A stretch of 64,000 nt of DNA, taken from contig CAZSMR010000002.1 in the NCBI GenBank assembly GCA_964608185.1, forward strand, positions 1 through 64,000, in the 5' to 3' direction. The notes below the pieces were generated by a model. It saw only the letters and a program-made list of their open reading frames with translations, made no database searches and was not told the origin of the DNA. This DNA comes from Porticoccus sp964608185. Lineage in GTDB: Bacteria; Pseudomonadota; Gammaproteobacteria; Pseudomonadales; Porticoccaceae. The position numbers were made by a program, and so were the translations under genes. This document shows positions 9,246-17,898 of the stretch, piece by piece. The number at the start of each line of letters is the position of its first letter. The stretch's first letter is position 1.

Positions 9246-10715
9246 TTAAGGTTCCAGCCCACCGAGACAAATATATTTTAGCTCTAGATAATCATTTAGG
9301 CCATACTTTGATCCTTCTCGACCATGTCCTGATTGTTTTGTTCCACCAAAGGGAGCCATTTCACTTGAAATTGAACTTTCATTAATTCCAATAATTCCAC
9401 AATCTAGCTGCTTGGCCACCCTTGAAATTTTTGCGTTATCACGAGTATAGAGATACGCTGCTAAACCATGTACAGTATTATTTGCTAGCGATATAGCTTC
9501 AGCTTCTGTGTCAAACTTAAACAAAGGTGCTACAGGGCCAAAAATTTCTTCTGAAAAAACTCTCATATACTCATCAGCATTATCAAGAACTGTAGGCTCT
9601 ATAAAATTTCTTCCTAGTTTTGAGCGTTGCCCGCCAACTAAAAGTTTTGAACCTTTTTCAAGAGCGTCTCCAATAAGCTCGCAGATACTATCAGCTGCTT
9701 CTTCATTTATTAGAGGGCCAACAGACGTCCCTTTTTTATTACCGAAGCCTAAAGTAAGGTTTTTTACAGCCTGGGTAAATTTTTTTGAAAACTCATCATA
9801 AACATCTGATTGGATTAGGAATCTATTTGCACAAATGCATGTTTGTCCAGCGTTTCTAAATTTTGATTTTATAGCACCCTCAACGGAGGCGTCTATATTT
9901 GCATCATTAAATACAATAAACGGAGCGTTTCCTCCTAGTTCCATAGATGTTCGTTTGACGGTACTTGCGCAAGACTCCATTAATTTTTTTCCTATAGCAG
10001 TAGACCCAGTAAAAGAGATTTTTTTTACTTGTGGATTGCTTGTTAATTCAGTACCAATTTCTTCCGGGTTACCAGTTAGTATGTTTATTAGTCCTTTAGG
10101 CATATTAGCTCTTTCAGCTATAGCAACCAAAGCCATTGCAGAAAGCGGTGTTTTATCATCAGGCTTACATACAACACTACAACCAGCAGCTAGAGCTGGA
10201 GCGATTTTTCTAGCTAGCATAGCAAAGGGAAAATTCCAGGGTGTGATACATGCCACAACGCCTACTGGATTTTTAGTGACAAATAATTTTTTATCACCCG
10301 TTGATTCAGGTATCAGATCTCCATAGATTCGCTTCGCCTCTTCAGCAAACCATTCAATATATTTTGCTCCATAAGTAACTTCTGCTCGAGACTCCTCTAA
10401 TGGTTTACCTTGTTCTGCTGTAATAATTTGGGAAATATCTTCCTTATTTTCAATAACTAAATTGTACCAATTGCGTATTAATTTTGATCTGTCGTAAGGA
10501 CTCACTTTAGCCCATAGCTCCTGAGCTAGTTTTGCAGATTCGATCATCCTCTTGGTTTCTCTAGCTCCACATTTAGCAACTTCAGTTATTAAATCACCAC
10601 TAGCGGGATTTGTAATATTAAGAGTTTCTCCGCTATCAGAATTAATCCATTTTCCACCAACAAAAGATTTAGTTTTGAGGAGAGAGGGATCTTTTAAAAC
10701 CAAAATATTGTTCAT
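9246..10715 (-). CDS. gabD: Succinate-semialdehyde dehydrogenase-type NAD(P)-dependent aldehyde dehydrogenase
   Basis: 489 aa, typical for GabD. It oxidises succinate semialdehyde, or a similar aldehyde, to the acid. Family features include the cofactor loop TPWNFPFAMLARKIAPALAAGC, the FTGSTAIGKKL motif, the general base Glu in MELGGNAPF and the catalytic Cys in NAGQTCICANR. The NAGQTC-C pattern and the C-terminal FGGTKQSGHGREG are typical of the GabD branch. The ATG at 10715 is preferred over the TTG six bases earlier because AGG lies six bases upstream of it. The AraC regulator gene lies 99 nt upstream on the same strand. Substrate choice is inferred, and other semialdehydes are possible. 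Confidence 0.88.
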   Translation of the reverse strand: MNNILVLKDPSLLKTKSFVGGKWINSDSGETLNITNPASGDLITEVAKCGARETKRMIESAKLAQELWAKVSPYDRSKLIRNWYNLVIENKEDISQIITAEQGKPLEESRAEVTYGAKYIEWFAEEAKRIYGDLIPESTGDKKLFVTKNPVGVVACITPWNFPFAMLARKIAPALAAGCSVVCKPDDKTPLSAMALVAIAERANMPKGLINILTGNPEEIGTELTSNPQVKKISFTGSTAIGKKLMESCASTVKRTSMELGGNAPFIVFNDANIDASVEGAIKSKFRNAGQTCICANRFLIQSDVYDEFSKKFTQAVKNLTLGFGNKKGTSVGPLINEEAADSICELIGDALEKGSKLLVGGQRSKLGRNFIEPTVLDNADEYMRVFSEEIFGPVAPLFKFDTEAEAISLANNTVHGLAAYLYTRDNAKISRVAKQLDCGIIGINESSISSEMAPFGGTKQSGHGREGSKYGLNDYLELKYICLGGLEP

Positions 10716-10790
10716 ATGCAACCTAGTTAAAATATAATTAAGTTTTTTATTGAGTTGTTGTTAGGGTTTTCGTCCTTCTAGCATTAAATT

Positions 10791-10804
10791 ATTATTTAAA
10801 TAAT
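10791..10804. repeat. 14-bp perfect AT palindrome between the AraC gene and gabD
   Basis: ATTATTTAAATAAT is its own reverse complement. It lies just after the AraC-type gene and upstream of gabD on the transcribed (minus) strand. It could be an operator or a weak hairpin, but in AT-rich DNA it could also be chance. Confidence 0.3.
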
Positions 10805-10814
10805 GATTAGTATT

Positions 10815-11831
10815 CTATTTTTTTAGTTGGTCTTTGCAATAATTTCTTGGAGTTAATCCTGTCCAGTGTTTAAAAGCTCTAGTAAAAGATCTAGGTTCAG
10901 TGAACCCAACAATCTCGGAAACCTCTTCAACTGACAGTTTTTCTATAACCAGCTTTTTAATAGCAAGTTCTCGTCTCATATCATCCTTTATTTTCTGATA
11001 ACTTGTCCCTTCATTCTTAAGATTTCGGTACAGCATCAGAGTATTCATGTTTAGTTTTTCTGCTAATATATCTGCTTTAGGAAAATATAATCTTACAAAG
11101 TTTTCTCCAGTAATTTCCCTTTCTATTTTTGACTCTAAACTAACTTTGTCTCCAGGAATTGTCATGATTTTAGCAGGATGATTTGCTAAAAATTCTTCCA
11201 TTTCTTTTTTTGAACGCATCAGAGGTTTATCAAGGTATCTAGCATCAAAAAATATACTATTGTATGACTGTTCAAATAACAGATTTCCTGGAAACATAAT
11301 TTTAAGTTCATCGACATTATTTACTCCAGTTTGCATCAAGCTAACCCCTTTTAAGCGGATTGTTTCAGCTATATACCAGCTTGGAAAGCGATGCCAAATA
11401 ACTAAAAGATATTGAGCTAAAAAATAATCTGGATCTAGTTCTGGATGTGTAAAATTGAATTGCAATTGGACAATATTATTTTCGTCTTTGTAAAGGCCAA
11501 TTTTTATAGATTCTGTGATCAAACCGTAAAAGCTGATCATCTTCTCTAAAAGATCACCTAATGTTGCACAATGTGTCGAAAGTTCGCAAAACAGCTTAAA
11601 AATTCCATACTTGCAAGGTTGGTTCGTGAAACCCATAAATTCGTCATTTAATTCTTTCTGAACTGAACGAAAAAGTCGTGCTACTTGATCAGTATGTATT
11701 CTACGCGCAGTTTGTCTTATAGCAGATGGGTTAATCCCAGCCCTGGCAAGTAATACAGAACAATCAAGTTTTTTTTGACGTATACCATGAAGACATGAAA
11801 TGACGTGATGATGAGCAATTGTAGCGATAAT
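10815..11831 (-). CDS. AraC-family transcriptional regulator with a probable ATT start
   Basis: 338 aa if read from the ATT at 11831. The C-terminal part is an AraC-type double helix-turn-helix: EKLSVEEVSEIVGFTEPRSFTRAFKHWTGLTPRNY. The N-terminal part resembles the arabinose-binding-like sensor domain of the OruR/ArgR type. The first in-frame ATG (11636) falls inside that domain, after the conserved LLARAGINPSAIRQ and DQVARLFRSVQ segments, so it is too late. Upstream of it the frame stays open and family-like up to a TAG directly before ATT-ATC at 11831-11826. A GAGG site sits 5 nt before the ATT, so initiation at ATT (or ATC) is the best reading. The gene is divergent from the mutase operon and upstream of gabD, so either could be its target. 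An assembly error is the alternative. Confidence 0.82.
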   Translation of the reverse strand: MIATIAHHHVISCLHGIRQKKLDCSVLLARAGINPSAIRQTARRIHTDQVARLFRSVQKELNDEFMGFTNQPCKYGIFKLFCELSTHCATLGDLLEKMISFYGLITESIKIGLYKDENNIVQLQFNFTHPELDPDYFLAQYLLVIWHRFPSWYIAETIRLKGVSLMQTGVNNVDELKIMFPGNLLFEQSYNSIFFDARYLDKPLMRSKKEMEEFLANHPAKIMTIPGDKVSLESKIEREITGENFVRLYFPKADILAEKLNMNTLMLYRNLKNEGTSYQKIKDDMRRELAIKKLVIEKLSVEEVSEIVGFTEPRSFTRAFKHWTGLTPRNYCKDQLKK

Positions 11832-11836
11832 CTATT

Positions 11837-11840
11837 CCTC
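11837..11840 (-). promoter_or_regulatory. Ribosome binding site that fixes the ATT start of the AraC gene
   Basis: On the minus strand the sequence reads AGAGGAATAGATT. The GAGG core is 5 nt from ATT and 8 nt from the following ATC. An in-frame TAG separates the core from the ATT, so no ATG, GTG or TTG can serve upstream. Confidence 0.6.
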
Positions 11841-11852
11841 TAAAATATATAA

Positions 11853-11925
11853 ATTGGTGAGTTTAATTTAAATTATATAGATATATTGGCATATTTTTTA
11901 AATTAAGTGAAACAATTAGTGAGTT
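11853..11925. promoter_or_regulatory. Pair of direct repeats in the divergent AraC/mutase region, candidate operator
   Basis: ATTGGTGAGTT (11853-11863) and ATTAGTGAGTT (11915-11925) match at 10 of 11 positions and are 62 bp apart, close to six helical turns. A looser third copy, ATTAAGTGA, starts at 11903. Paired direct repeats between a regulator and its divergent operon are what AraC-family proteins commonly bind. A possible extended -10 for the mutase operon, TGCTATAAC, lies at 11979-11987. Function is inferred. Confidence 0.35.
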
Positions 11926-12053
11926 AATAGGATAAAATTGGACCTTGTGTATATTTTTGAGGTAATCCATAGTAAAAATGCTATAACTATTACTCCCGCT
12001 GACTGATAATAAGCTTAGAAGTCTCAGCTTTAATACAAGTGAGGATATACTCA

Positions 12054-14210
12054 ATGACAAATAAATTTAGACCCAATTTTTTAGATTGGGTGGATCTAGC
12101 GAAAAAGGAAACAAAAAGTGAAGATCTAGATCATTTGCTGTGGAAAACCGCAGAGGGCATTGATATTAAACCTTTATATACGCCTGAGGATTTAGTTAAG
12201 TTAAAAAACCAAGAGAGCCTCCCTGGATTCATGCCCTATAAGCGAGGCCCAAAAGCTACAATGTATGCAGGACGACCATGGACGATACGTCAGTATGCAG
12301 GCTTTTCAACTGCAGAAGAATCTAATGCTTTTTACCGAAAAAATCTAGAGGCTGGGCAACAAGGCCTATCCGTGGCCTTTGATCTTCCTACTCATCGTGG
12401 TTATGACTCTGATCATGAGAGAGTTCAGGGAGATGTTGGAAAGGCTGGCGTTGCGATTGATTCTGTTGAAGATATGAAGATTCTTTTTAAAGGAATTCCT
12501 TTAGACAAAGTCTCAGTTTCAATGACTATGAATGGCGCAGTGCTACCTGTTATGGCAAGTTTTATAGTTGCAGCGGAGGAGCAACAAGTTAAACCAGAGG
12601 CACTCATGGGAACTCTTCAAAATGATATCTTGAAAGAGTTTATGGTTAGAAATACATATATTTATCCTCCTGCTCCCTCGATGAGAATTATCTCTGACAT
12701 TATCGGTTATACCTCAGAATTTATGCCTAAGTTTAATTCTATCTCAATTTCCGGGTATCACATGCAGGAAGCAGGAGCTACAAATGTTCAAGAATTAGCG
12801 TTCACTATTGCAGATGGTGTTGAATATGTGAGAACAGCAATAAATAGTGGCTTAGATGTTGATAGCTTTGCTCCAAGATTGTCATTTTTTTTTGCAATTG
12901 GTATGAATTTTTTTATGGAGATTGCAAAGCTTCGCGCAGCTAGAATTCTATGGTCAACATTAATGAAAGAAAAATTTGATCCTAAAAATGAGAAGTCATT
13001 AATGTTAAGAACCCATTGCCAAACTTCTGGAGTAAGCTTAACCAGTAAAGATCCTTATAATAATATAATGAGGACAACCATCGAGGCAATGTCCGCAATT
13101 TTTGGAGGCACTCAATCATTGCATACTAACGCATTTGACGAAGCCCTAGGATTGCCAACAGAGTTTGCAGCACGTATTGCAAGAAATACTCAACTAGTTA
13201 TTCAGGAAGAAACAGGTATTACCAACGTAGTCGACCCCCTTGCAGGATCCTATTATATTGAGACACTAACTGATCAGCTAGTAACAGCAGCTCGAGTATT
13301 AATTGATGAGGTGGAAGATATGGGCGGGATGACTAAGGCAGTTGAAACGGGTATGCCTAAGCTCAGTATAGAAAAAGCAGCAGCGTTAAAACAGGCAAGA
13401 ATTGATCGGGGTGATGAGGTTATAGTTGGAGTTAATAAGTTTGAATTAACAGAAGAGCCTGATATAGAAGTTCTCGACATCGATAATGTAAAGGTACGTG
13501 ACTCTCAGATCAAAAATTTGAAAAAAATTCACAAAGAACGTGATAATCATTTGTGTCAAAATGCTCTAGATGCACTTTCTGATTCAGCAAAGTCAGGGAA
13601 TGGAAATTTACTAGCACTAGCTGTAGATGCAGCTCGCTTGAGAGCAACAGTTGGGGAGATTTCTTTTGCGCTAGAAAAAGAATGGGGAAGACATCAGGCT
13701 GTGACGAAAACTATAAGTGGTGTATATGGCTCTGCCTATGAAGGAGATAAAGAGTTTGCTGACATACAGGCAAGGGTAGAAGAATTCGCTTCAGATACTG
13801 GGAGACGACCACGTATGCTCGTCGCTAAAATGGGACAAGATGGACATGATAGGGGGGCCAAAGTTATTGCTACAGCATTTGCTGATATTGGTTTCGATGT
13901 CGACATCAGCCCCATGTTTCAGACTCCGAAAGAGGCTGCCCGTATGGCGATCGAAAATGATGTACACATTGTAGGTGTTTCCTCTCAAGCCGCTGGACAT
14001 AAAACATTGGTGCCTCAACTCATTAACGCGCTGGCTAACGATGGAGCAACAGATATTAAGGTAATTTGCGGTGGTGTGATTCCTCCTAAAGATTATCAGG
14101 AGCTATATGATGCGGGAGTCATTGCTATATATGGGCCAGGTACAAATATACCTCAAGCCGCCAAAGAAATTCTAGATCTTCTTCGCAAAGACTCTAGTAG
14201 TGAAACATAG
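12054..14210 (+). CDS. scpA: Methylmalonyl-CoA mutase, single-chain form
   Basis: 718 aa, matching the homodimeric bacterial enzyme such as E. coli ScpA. It converts (R)-methylmalonyl-CoA to succinyl-CoA with adenosylcobalamin. The N-terminal TIM-barrel domain has TIRQYAGFSTAEESNAFY, VAFDLPTHRGYDSDH and the RTHCQTSG and TQSLHTNAFDEAL active-site blocks. The C-terminal B12-binding domain carries the lower axial histidine H598 in DGHDRGAK. The ATG at 12054 is chosen over the GTG at 12039 because GAGGA lies 8 nt before it and the GTG overlaps that site. It is the first gene of a five-gene propionyl-CoA operon. Confidence 0.96.
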   Translation: MTNKFRPNFLDWVDLAKKETKSEDLDHLLWKTAEGIDIKPLYTPEDLVKLKNQESLPGFMPYKRGPKATMYAGRPWTIRQYAGFSTAEESNAFYRKNLEAGQQGLSVAFDLPTHRGYDSDHERVQGDVGKAGVAIDSVEDMKILFKGIPLDKVSVSMTMNGAVLPVMASFIVAAEEQQVKPEALMGTLQNDILKEFMVRNTYIYPPAPSMRIISDIIGYTSEFMPKFNSISISGYHMQEAGATNVQELAFTIADGVEYVRTAINSGLDVDSFAPRLSFFFAIGMNFFMEIAKLRAARILWSTLMKEKFDPKNEKSLMLRTHCQTSGVSLTSKDPYNNIMRTTIEAMSAIFGGTQSLHTNAFDEALGLPTEFAARIARNTQLVIQEETGITNVVDPLAGSYYIETLTDQLVTAARVLIDEVEDMGGMTKAVETGMPKLSIEKAAALKQARIDRGDEVIVGVNKFELTEEPDIEVLDIDNVKVRDSQIKNLKKIHKERDNHLCQNALDALSDSAKSGNGNLLALAVDAARLRATVGEISFALEKEWGRHQAVTKTISGVYGSAYEGDKEFADIQARVEEFASDTGRRPRMLVAKMGQDGHDRGAKVIATAFADIGFDVDISPMFQTPKEAARMAIENDVHIVGVSSQAAGHKTLVPQLINALANDGATDIKVICGGVIPPKDYQELYDAGVIAIYGPGTNIPQAAKEILDLLRKDSSSET

Positions 14211-14216
14211 GAGATT

Positions 14217-15752
14217 ATGATGAATGAGGTTATTGAGCACCTTGCAAAAAAGCGAAAGGAGGCAAACCTAGGTGGTGGTCAGAGACGTATAGACGCTCAG
14301 CACAAGAAAGGAAAACTGACTGCTAGAGAGCGAATTGAGCTTTTAGTAGATCAAAATACCTTCGAAGAATGGGATACATTTGTAGAGCACCGTTGCACAG
14401 ATTTTGGTATTGATCAGGAGCATATTCCTGGTGATGGAGTAGTAACAGGATACGGAACTATTAATGGAAGATTAGTTTTTGTATACAGCCAAGACTTCAC
14501 AGTTTTTGGGGGTTCATTATCTGAAACGCATGCTGAAAAAATTTGCAAAATTTCAAAACAGGCAATGAAGGTTGGGGCGCCGGTTATTGGTTTGAACGAC
14601 TCTGGTGGAGCTCGTATTCAAGAGGGCGTAGCTTCTTTGGGTGGTTATGCTGATGTGTTTCAACAGAATGTCCTTGCTTCAGGGGTTATCCCGCAAATTT
14701 CTATGATTATGGGGCCTTGCGCAGGTGGCGCTGTTTATTCTCCTGCTATTACAGATTTTATTTTTATGGTGAAAAATAGCTCTTATATGTTCGTCACAGG
14801 TCCAGATGTAGTTAAAACTGTTACCCATGAAGAAATAACAGCTGAAGAACTTGGTGGCGCTATAACCCACTCTAGTAAATCCGGTGTTGCAGATTTAGCG
14901 TTTGAATCCGATATAGATGCTCTACTTAACTTAAGGAATTTTATTTCTTTTTTGCCTGCAAACAATCGAGAAAAACCACCTGTTTGGCCAACAGAAGATC
15001 CTTGTGACCGAACTGAAAGTTCACTTGATTCTTTGATTCCAAACGACCCTAATAAACCATACGATATGAAAGAGCTCATAACCAAAATTGCTGACGAAAG
15101 AAATTTTTTTGAAATACAACCTGATTATGCAGCTAACTTGATTATTGGATTTATTCGTATCGATGGATCAACGGTTGGGGTAGTAGCTAATCAGCCTCTA
15201 GTGTTAGCAGGTTGTTTGGATATTAATGCATCCAAAAAAGGTGCACGTTTTATCCGTTTCTGTGATGCATTTAATATTCCTGTCTTAACATTTGTTGATG
15301 TCCCTGGGTTTATGCCGGGTACTAGCCAGGAATATGGAGGTATTATTAAACATGGCGCCAAGCTTCTGTATGCGTACGCTGAATGTACTGTTCCGAAGGT
15401 GACCGTAATCACACGAAAAGCTTATGGCGGTGCTTATGACGTGATGTCATCCAAGCACTTAAGAGGAGACGTTAACTTTGCATGGCCAACAGCAGAAATT
15501 GCAGTAATGGGGCCAAAAGGTGCAGTGGAGATTATTTTTAGAAAGGATATTGGAGATCCAGAAAAAATTAAGAAAAGAGAAATAGAATATCGAGAGAAAT
15601 TTGCAAATCCCTATATAGCCAGCAAGCGCGGATATATTGATGACGTTATCACACCGAGCGAAACTAGAAAAAGAGTCTCTCGTTCCCTAGCTATGCTCAG
15701 CAATAAAGATATAGAAAATCCATGGCGGAAACATGGCAATATTCCTTTATAG
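14217..15752 (+). CDS. pccB: Propionyl-CoA carboxylase beta subunit (carboxyltransferase)
   Basis: 511 aa, the standard length. It transfers the carboxyl group from biotin to propionyl-CoA, giving (S)-methylmalonyl-CoA. Markers are KGKLTARERIELL near the N-terminus, the GVVTGYGTINGR segment, GGSLSETHAEKI, the first oxyanion loop GGARIQEGVASLGGYA, CAGGAVYSPA, and in the second half VDVPGFMPGTSQEYGG and TRKAYGGAYDVM. The spacing of AGGAG slightly favours the second of two adjacent ATG codons (14220). The gene begins 6 nt after the mutase stop, so the two are likely translationally coupled. Acetyl-CoA specificity is unlikely given the context. Confidence 0.95.
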   Translation: MMNEVIEHLAKKRKEANLGGGQRRIDAQHKKGKLTARERIELLVDQNTFEEWDTFVEHRCTDFGIDQEHIPGDGVVTGYGTINGRLVFVYSQDFTVFGGSLSETHAEKICKISKQAMKVGAPVIGLNDSGGARIQEGVASLGGYADVFQQNVLASGVIPQISMIMGPCAGGAVYSPAITDFIFMVKNSSYMFVTGPDVVKTVTHEEITAEELGGAITHSSKSGVADLAFESDIDALLNLRNFISFLPANNREKPPVWPTEDPCDRTESSLDSLIPNDPNKPYDMKELITKIADERNFFEIQPDYAANLIIGFIRIDGSTVGVVANQPLVLAGCLDINASKKGARFIRFCDAFNIPVLTFVDVPGFMPGTSQEYGGIIKHGAKLLYAYAECTVPKVTVITRKAYGGAYDVMSSKHLRGDVNFAWPTAEIAVMGPKGAVEIIFRKDIGDPEKIKKREIEYREKFANPYIASKRGYIDDVITPSETRKRVSRSLAMLSNKDIENPWRKHGNIPL

Positions 15753-15814
15753 CTAATTGTGATATTTTTTAGTTTTCGTTAACCAAAACCAAATTTTTTA
15801 TTAGAAGATTATGT

Positions 15815-17803
15815 ATGTTTAAAAAAATTCTTGTAGCAAACAGAGGTGAGATTGCTTGCCGTATATTTAGAACAGCAAATGACATGGGCATCGCCACCGT
15901 AGCTGTATATTCTGATGCTGATAGAGATGCCTTACACGTAAGTATGGCAGATGAGGCTATATGTATCGGATCCTCTCCTTCTGCGGAAAGTTATCTAGTT
16001 ATTGAAAAAATTATTGACGCTTGCAAAATTTCAGGAGCAGATGCAGTTCATCCAGGTTATGGTTTTTTATCTGAAAATAAAAAATTCTGCGAAGATTTAG
16101 TTGCTGCAGGTATTTCGTTCATTGGTCCTGGTCTAAAAGCCATAGAATCTATGGGCGATAAGATAACCTCTAAATTAATCGCGACAAATGCCGGTGTAAA
16201 TACAGTTCCTGGATATGATGATATCGTAATGGATGCTGATAAAGCTGTAGAAATCGCTAAAGATATTGGCTTCCCAGTTATGCTAAAAGCTACAGCTGGT
16301 GGAGGTGGAAAAGGGATGCGTGTTGCATGGAATGAAAAAGAATGTCACGAAGGCTTCGAGCGTGCTTCAAATGAAGCTGTCTCAAGTTTCGGAGATGGAC
16401 GAATTTTTATTGAGAAGTATATTGAAAATCCACGTCATATTGAAATTCAAATATTGGCAGACAGTTTCGGTAACATTATTCACTTAGGTGAAAGAGAATG
16501 CTCAATTCAACGTCGTCACCAGAAAGTTATAGAAGAAGCACCCTCACCATTTTTAACCGATATAGATCGAAAAAAAATGGGAGAACAGGCTATATTGCTA
16601 GCTAAAGCAGTTGAATATGAGTCTGCAGGAACAGTTGAATTTATTGTCGATGCAGATAAGAATTTTTATTTTTTAGAAATGAATACGCGCTTGCAGGTTG
16701 AGCACCCCGTTACAGAAATGGTTACTGGTTGCGATTTGGTTGAGCTCATGATTAGGGTTGCCGCAGGAGAAAAGCTGCCTTTATTACAAGATGAAGTTCA
16801 TCTTAAGGGCTGGGCTATCGAAGCGCGTGTATATGCAGAGGACCCATTTCAAAACTTTCTTCCCTCCATAGGTAGAATGGAACGCTATATTTCACCAGTA
16901 GGCGAAGGAGTGAGAGTTGATACTGGTGTTATTGAGGGCGGTGAAATCCCTATATATTATGATCCTATGATGGCAAAACTTATAACCTATGGTTTTGAGA
17001 GAAACGAAGCTATTGAAAGAATGAGTAATGCTTTAGATGCATATTATATTCGAGGTGTAAAACATAATATTAGTTTTTTAAGTGCCCTCATAGGTCACCC
17101 TAGATTTATCTCTGGCGAGCTAACGACTAATTTTATTAATGAAGAATATCCTGATGGGTTTAGCTCTAAATTTATACATCAAGACGACCCCGCTATCTTT
17201 ATAGTAATAGCAGCAGTTATTTATAAAATCAACGATGATAGACGTGCCATGATCTCTGATCAGCTCTCTGGGCATGAATATAGTCCATTAGAAGAACTTG
17301 TTGTGATAATTGATAATGGTGCTTCTGAACACAAATTAGTAGTAGGACACTTTGATCAATCCTACAGTGTTAGTTTGGGCGGAGAAACTTATTTTATTGA
17401 ATCCGATTGGTGTATTGGGGAAGTATTGTTTAAAGCAGACATAAATGGTGAAAGGGTGATTTTGCAAGTAGACGCAATAGATCAGCATCTTCATTTATTT
17501 TACCGAGGTGCAAAAAAAGAGGCCCTTGTTTTTTCTCCCAGAGCAGCAGAACTTAATAAGCATATGCTACTGCAAGAGAAAATCGATATGTCTAAGTTTC
17601 TAATTTCTCCAATGCCTGGATTGCTTGTTAAACTAACAGTAAAAACTGGAGATATCGTTAAGGCAGGACAAGAAATAGCAGTCATAGAGGCTATGAAGAT
17701 GGAAAATAGCCTATGTGCCATATCTGACGAAGAAGTTTTAAGAGTATCAGTTAATGTTGGAGATATTCTAGCGGTCGATCAGTTAATAGTTGAGTTTAAG
17801 TAA
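15815..17803 (+). CDS. pccA: Propionyl-CoA carboxylase alpha subunit (biotin carboxylase plus biotin carrier)
   Basis: 662 aa. The domains are biotin carboxylase N-terminal (KKILVANRGEIACRI), ATP-grasp (MLKATAGGGGKGMRVAW, then EMNTRLQVEHPVTEM), a linker domain, and a C-terminal biotinyl domain. The biotinylated lysine is K628 in EAMKMENS. The protein carboxylates biotin using ATP and bicarbonate and works with PccB directly upstream. The long linker between the biotin carboxylase and carrier domains is typical of the propionyl- rather than the acetyl-CoA carboxylase alpha chain. An AT-only hairpin lies just after the stop. Confidence 0.95.
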   Translation: MFKKILVANRGEIACRIFRTANDMGIATVAVYSDADRDALHVSMADEAICIGSSPSAESYLVIEKIIDACKISGADAVHPGYGFLSENKKFCEDLVAAGISFIGPGLKAIESMGDKITSKLIATNAGVNTVPGYDDIVMDADKAVEIAKDIGFPVMLKATAGGGGKGMRVAWNEKECHEGFERASNEAVSSFGDGRIFIEKYIENPRHIEIQILADSFGNIIHLGERECSIQRRHQKVIEEAPSPFLTDIDRKKMGEQAILLAKAVEYESAGTVEFIVDADKNFYFLEMNTRLQVEHPVTEMVTGCDLVELMIRVAAGEKLPLLQDEVHLKGWAIEARVYAEDPFQNFLPSIGRMERYISPVGEGVRVDTGVIEGGEIPIYYDPMMAKLITYGFERNEAIERMSNALDAYYIRGVKHNISFLSALIGHPRFISGELTTNFINEEYPDGFSSKFIHQDDPAIFIVIAAVIYKINDDRRAMISDQLSGHEYSPLEELVVIIDNGASEHKLVVGHFDQSYSVSLGGETYFIESDWCIGEVLFKADINGERVILQVDAIDQHLHLFYRGAKKEALVFSPRAAELNKHMLLQEKIDMSKFLISPMPGLLVKLTVKTGDIVKAGQEIAVIEAMKMENSLCAISDEEVLRVSVNVGDILAVDQLIVEFK

Positions 17804-17810
17804 ACAAGAG

Positions 17811-17831
17811 ATATAAAAAACCTTTTTATAT
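17811..17831. repeat. AT-only 9-bp inverted repeat after pccA
   Basis: ATATAAAAA and TTTTTATAT pair perfectly around a 3-nt loop. There are no GC pairs and no separate T run, so it is unlikely to be a strong terminator. It could slow transcription, protect the upstream mRNA end, or be chance. Confidence 0.35.
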
Positions 17832-17898
17832 TAAGATTTGATTTGTGATGAAAATGTAAGATTTAACTACTTTTTTCAAGTCTCGAGGGGTAAAGGTA

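Noticed and set aside
9151..9270. Longer start for the YbfF-like hydrolase
   Set aside because: The extra 40 residues overlap gabD and do not resemble the family; the GTG at 9150 gives normal length.
11769..11800. Frameshift in the A8 run as the reason for the missing ATG of the AraC gene
   Set aside because: Removing one A would join an ATG at 11797, but the undisturbed frame upstream already reads as family-like sequence (ISCLHGIRQKKLDCSVLL), so no shift is needed. Not fully excluded.
12039..12053. GTG start five codons before the mutase ATG
   Set aside because: The GTG overlaps the Shine-Dalgarno sequence that serves the ATG at 12054.
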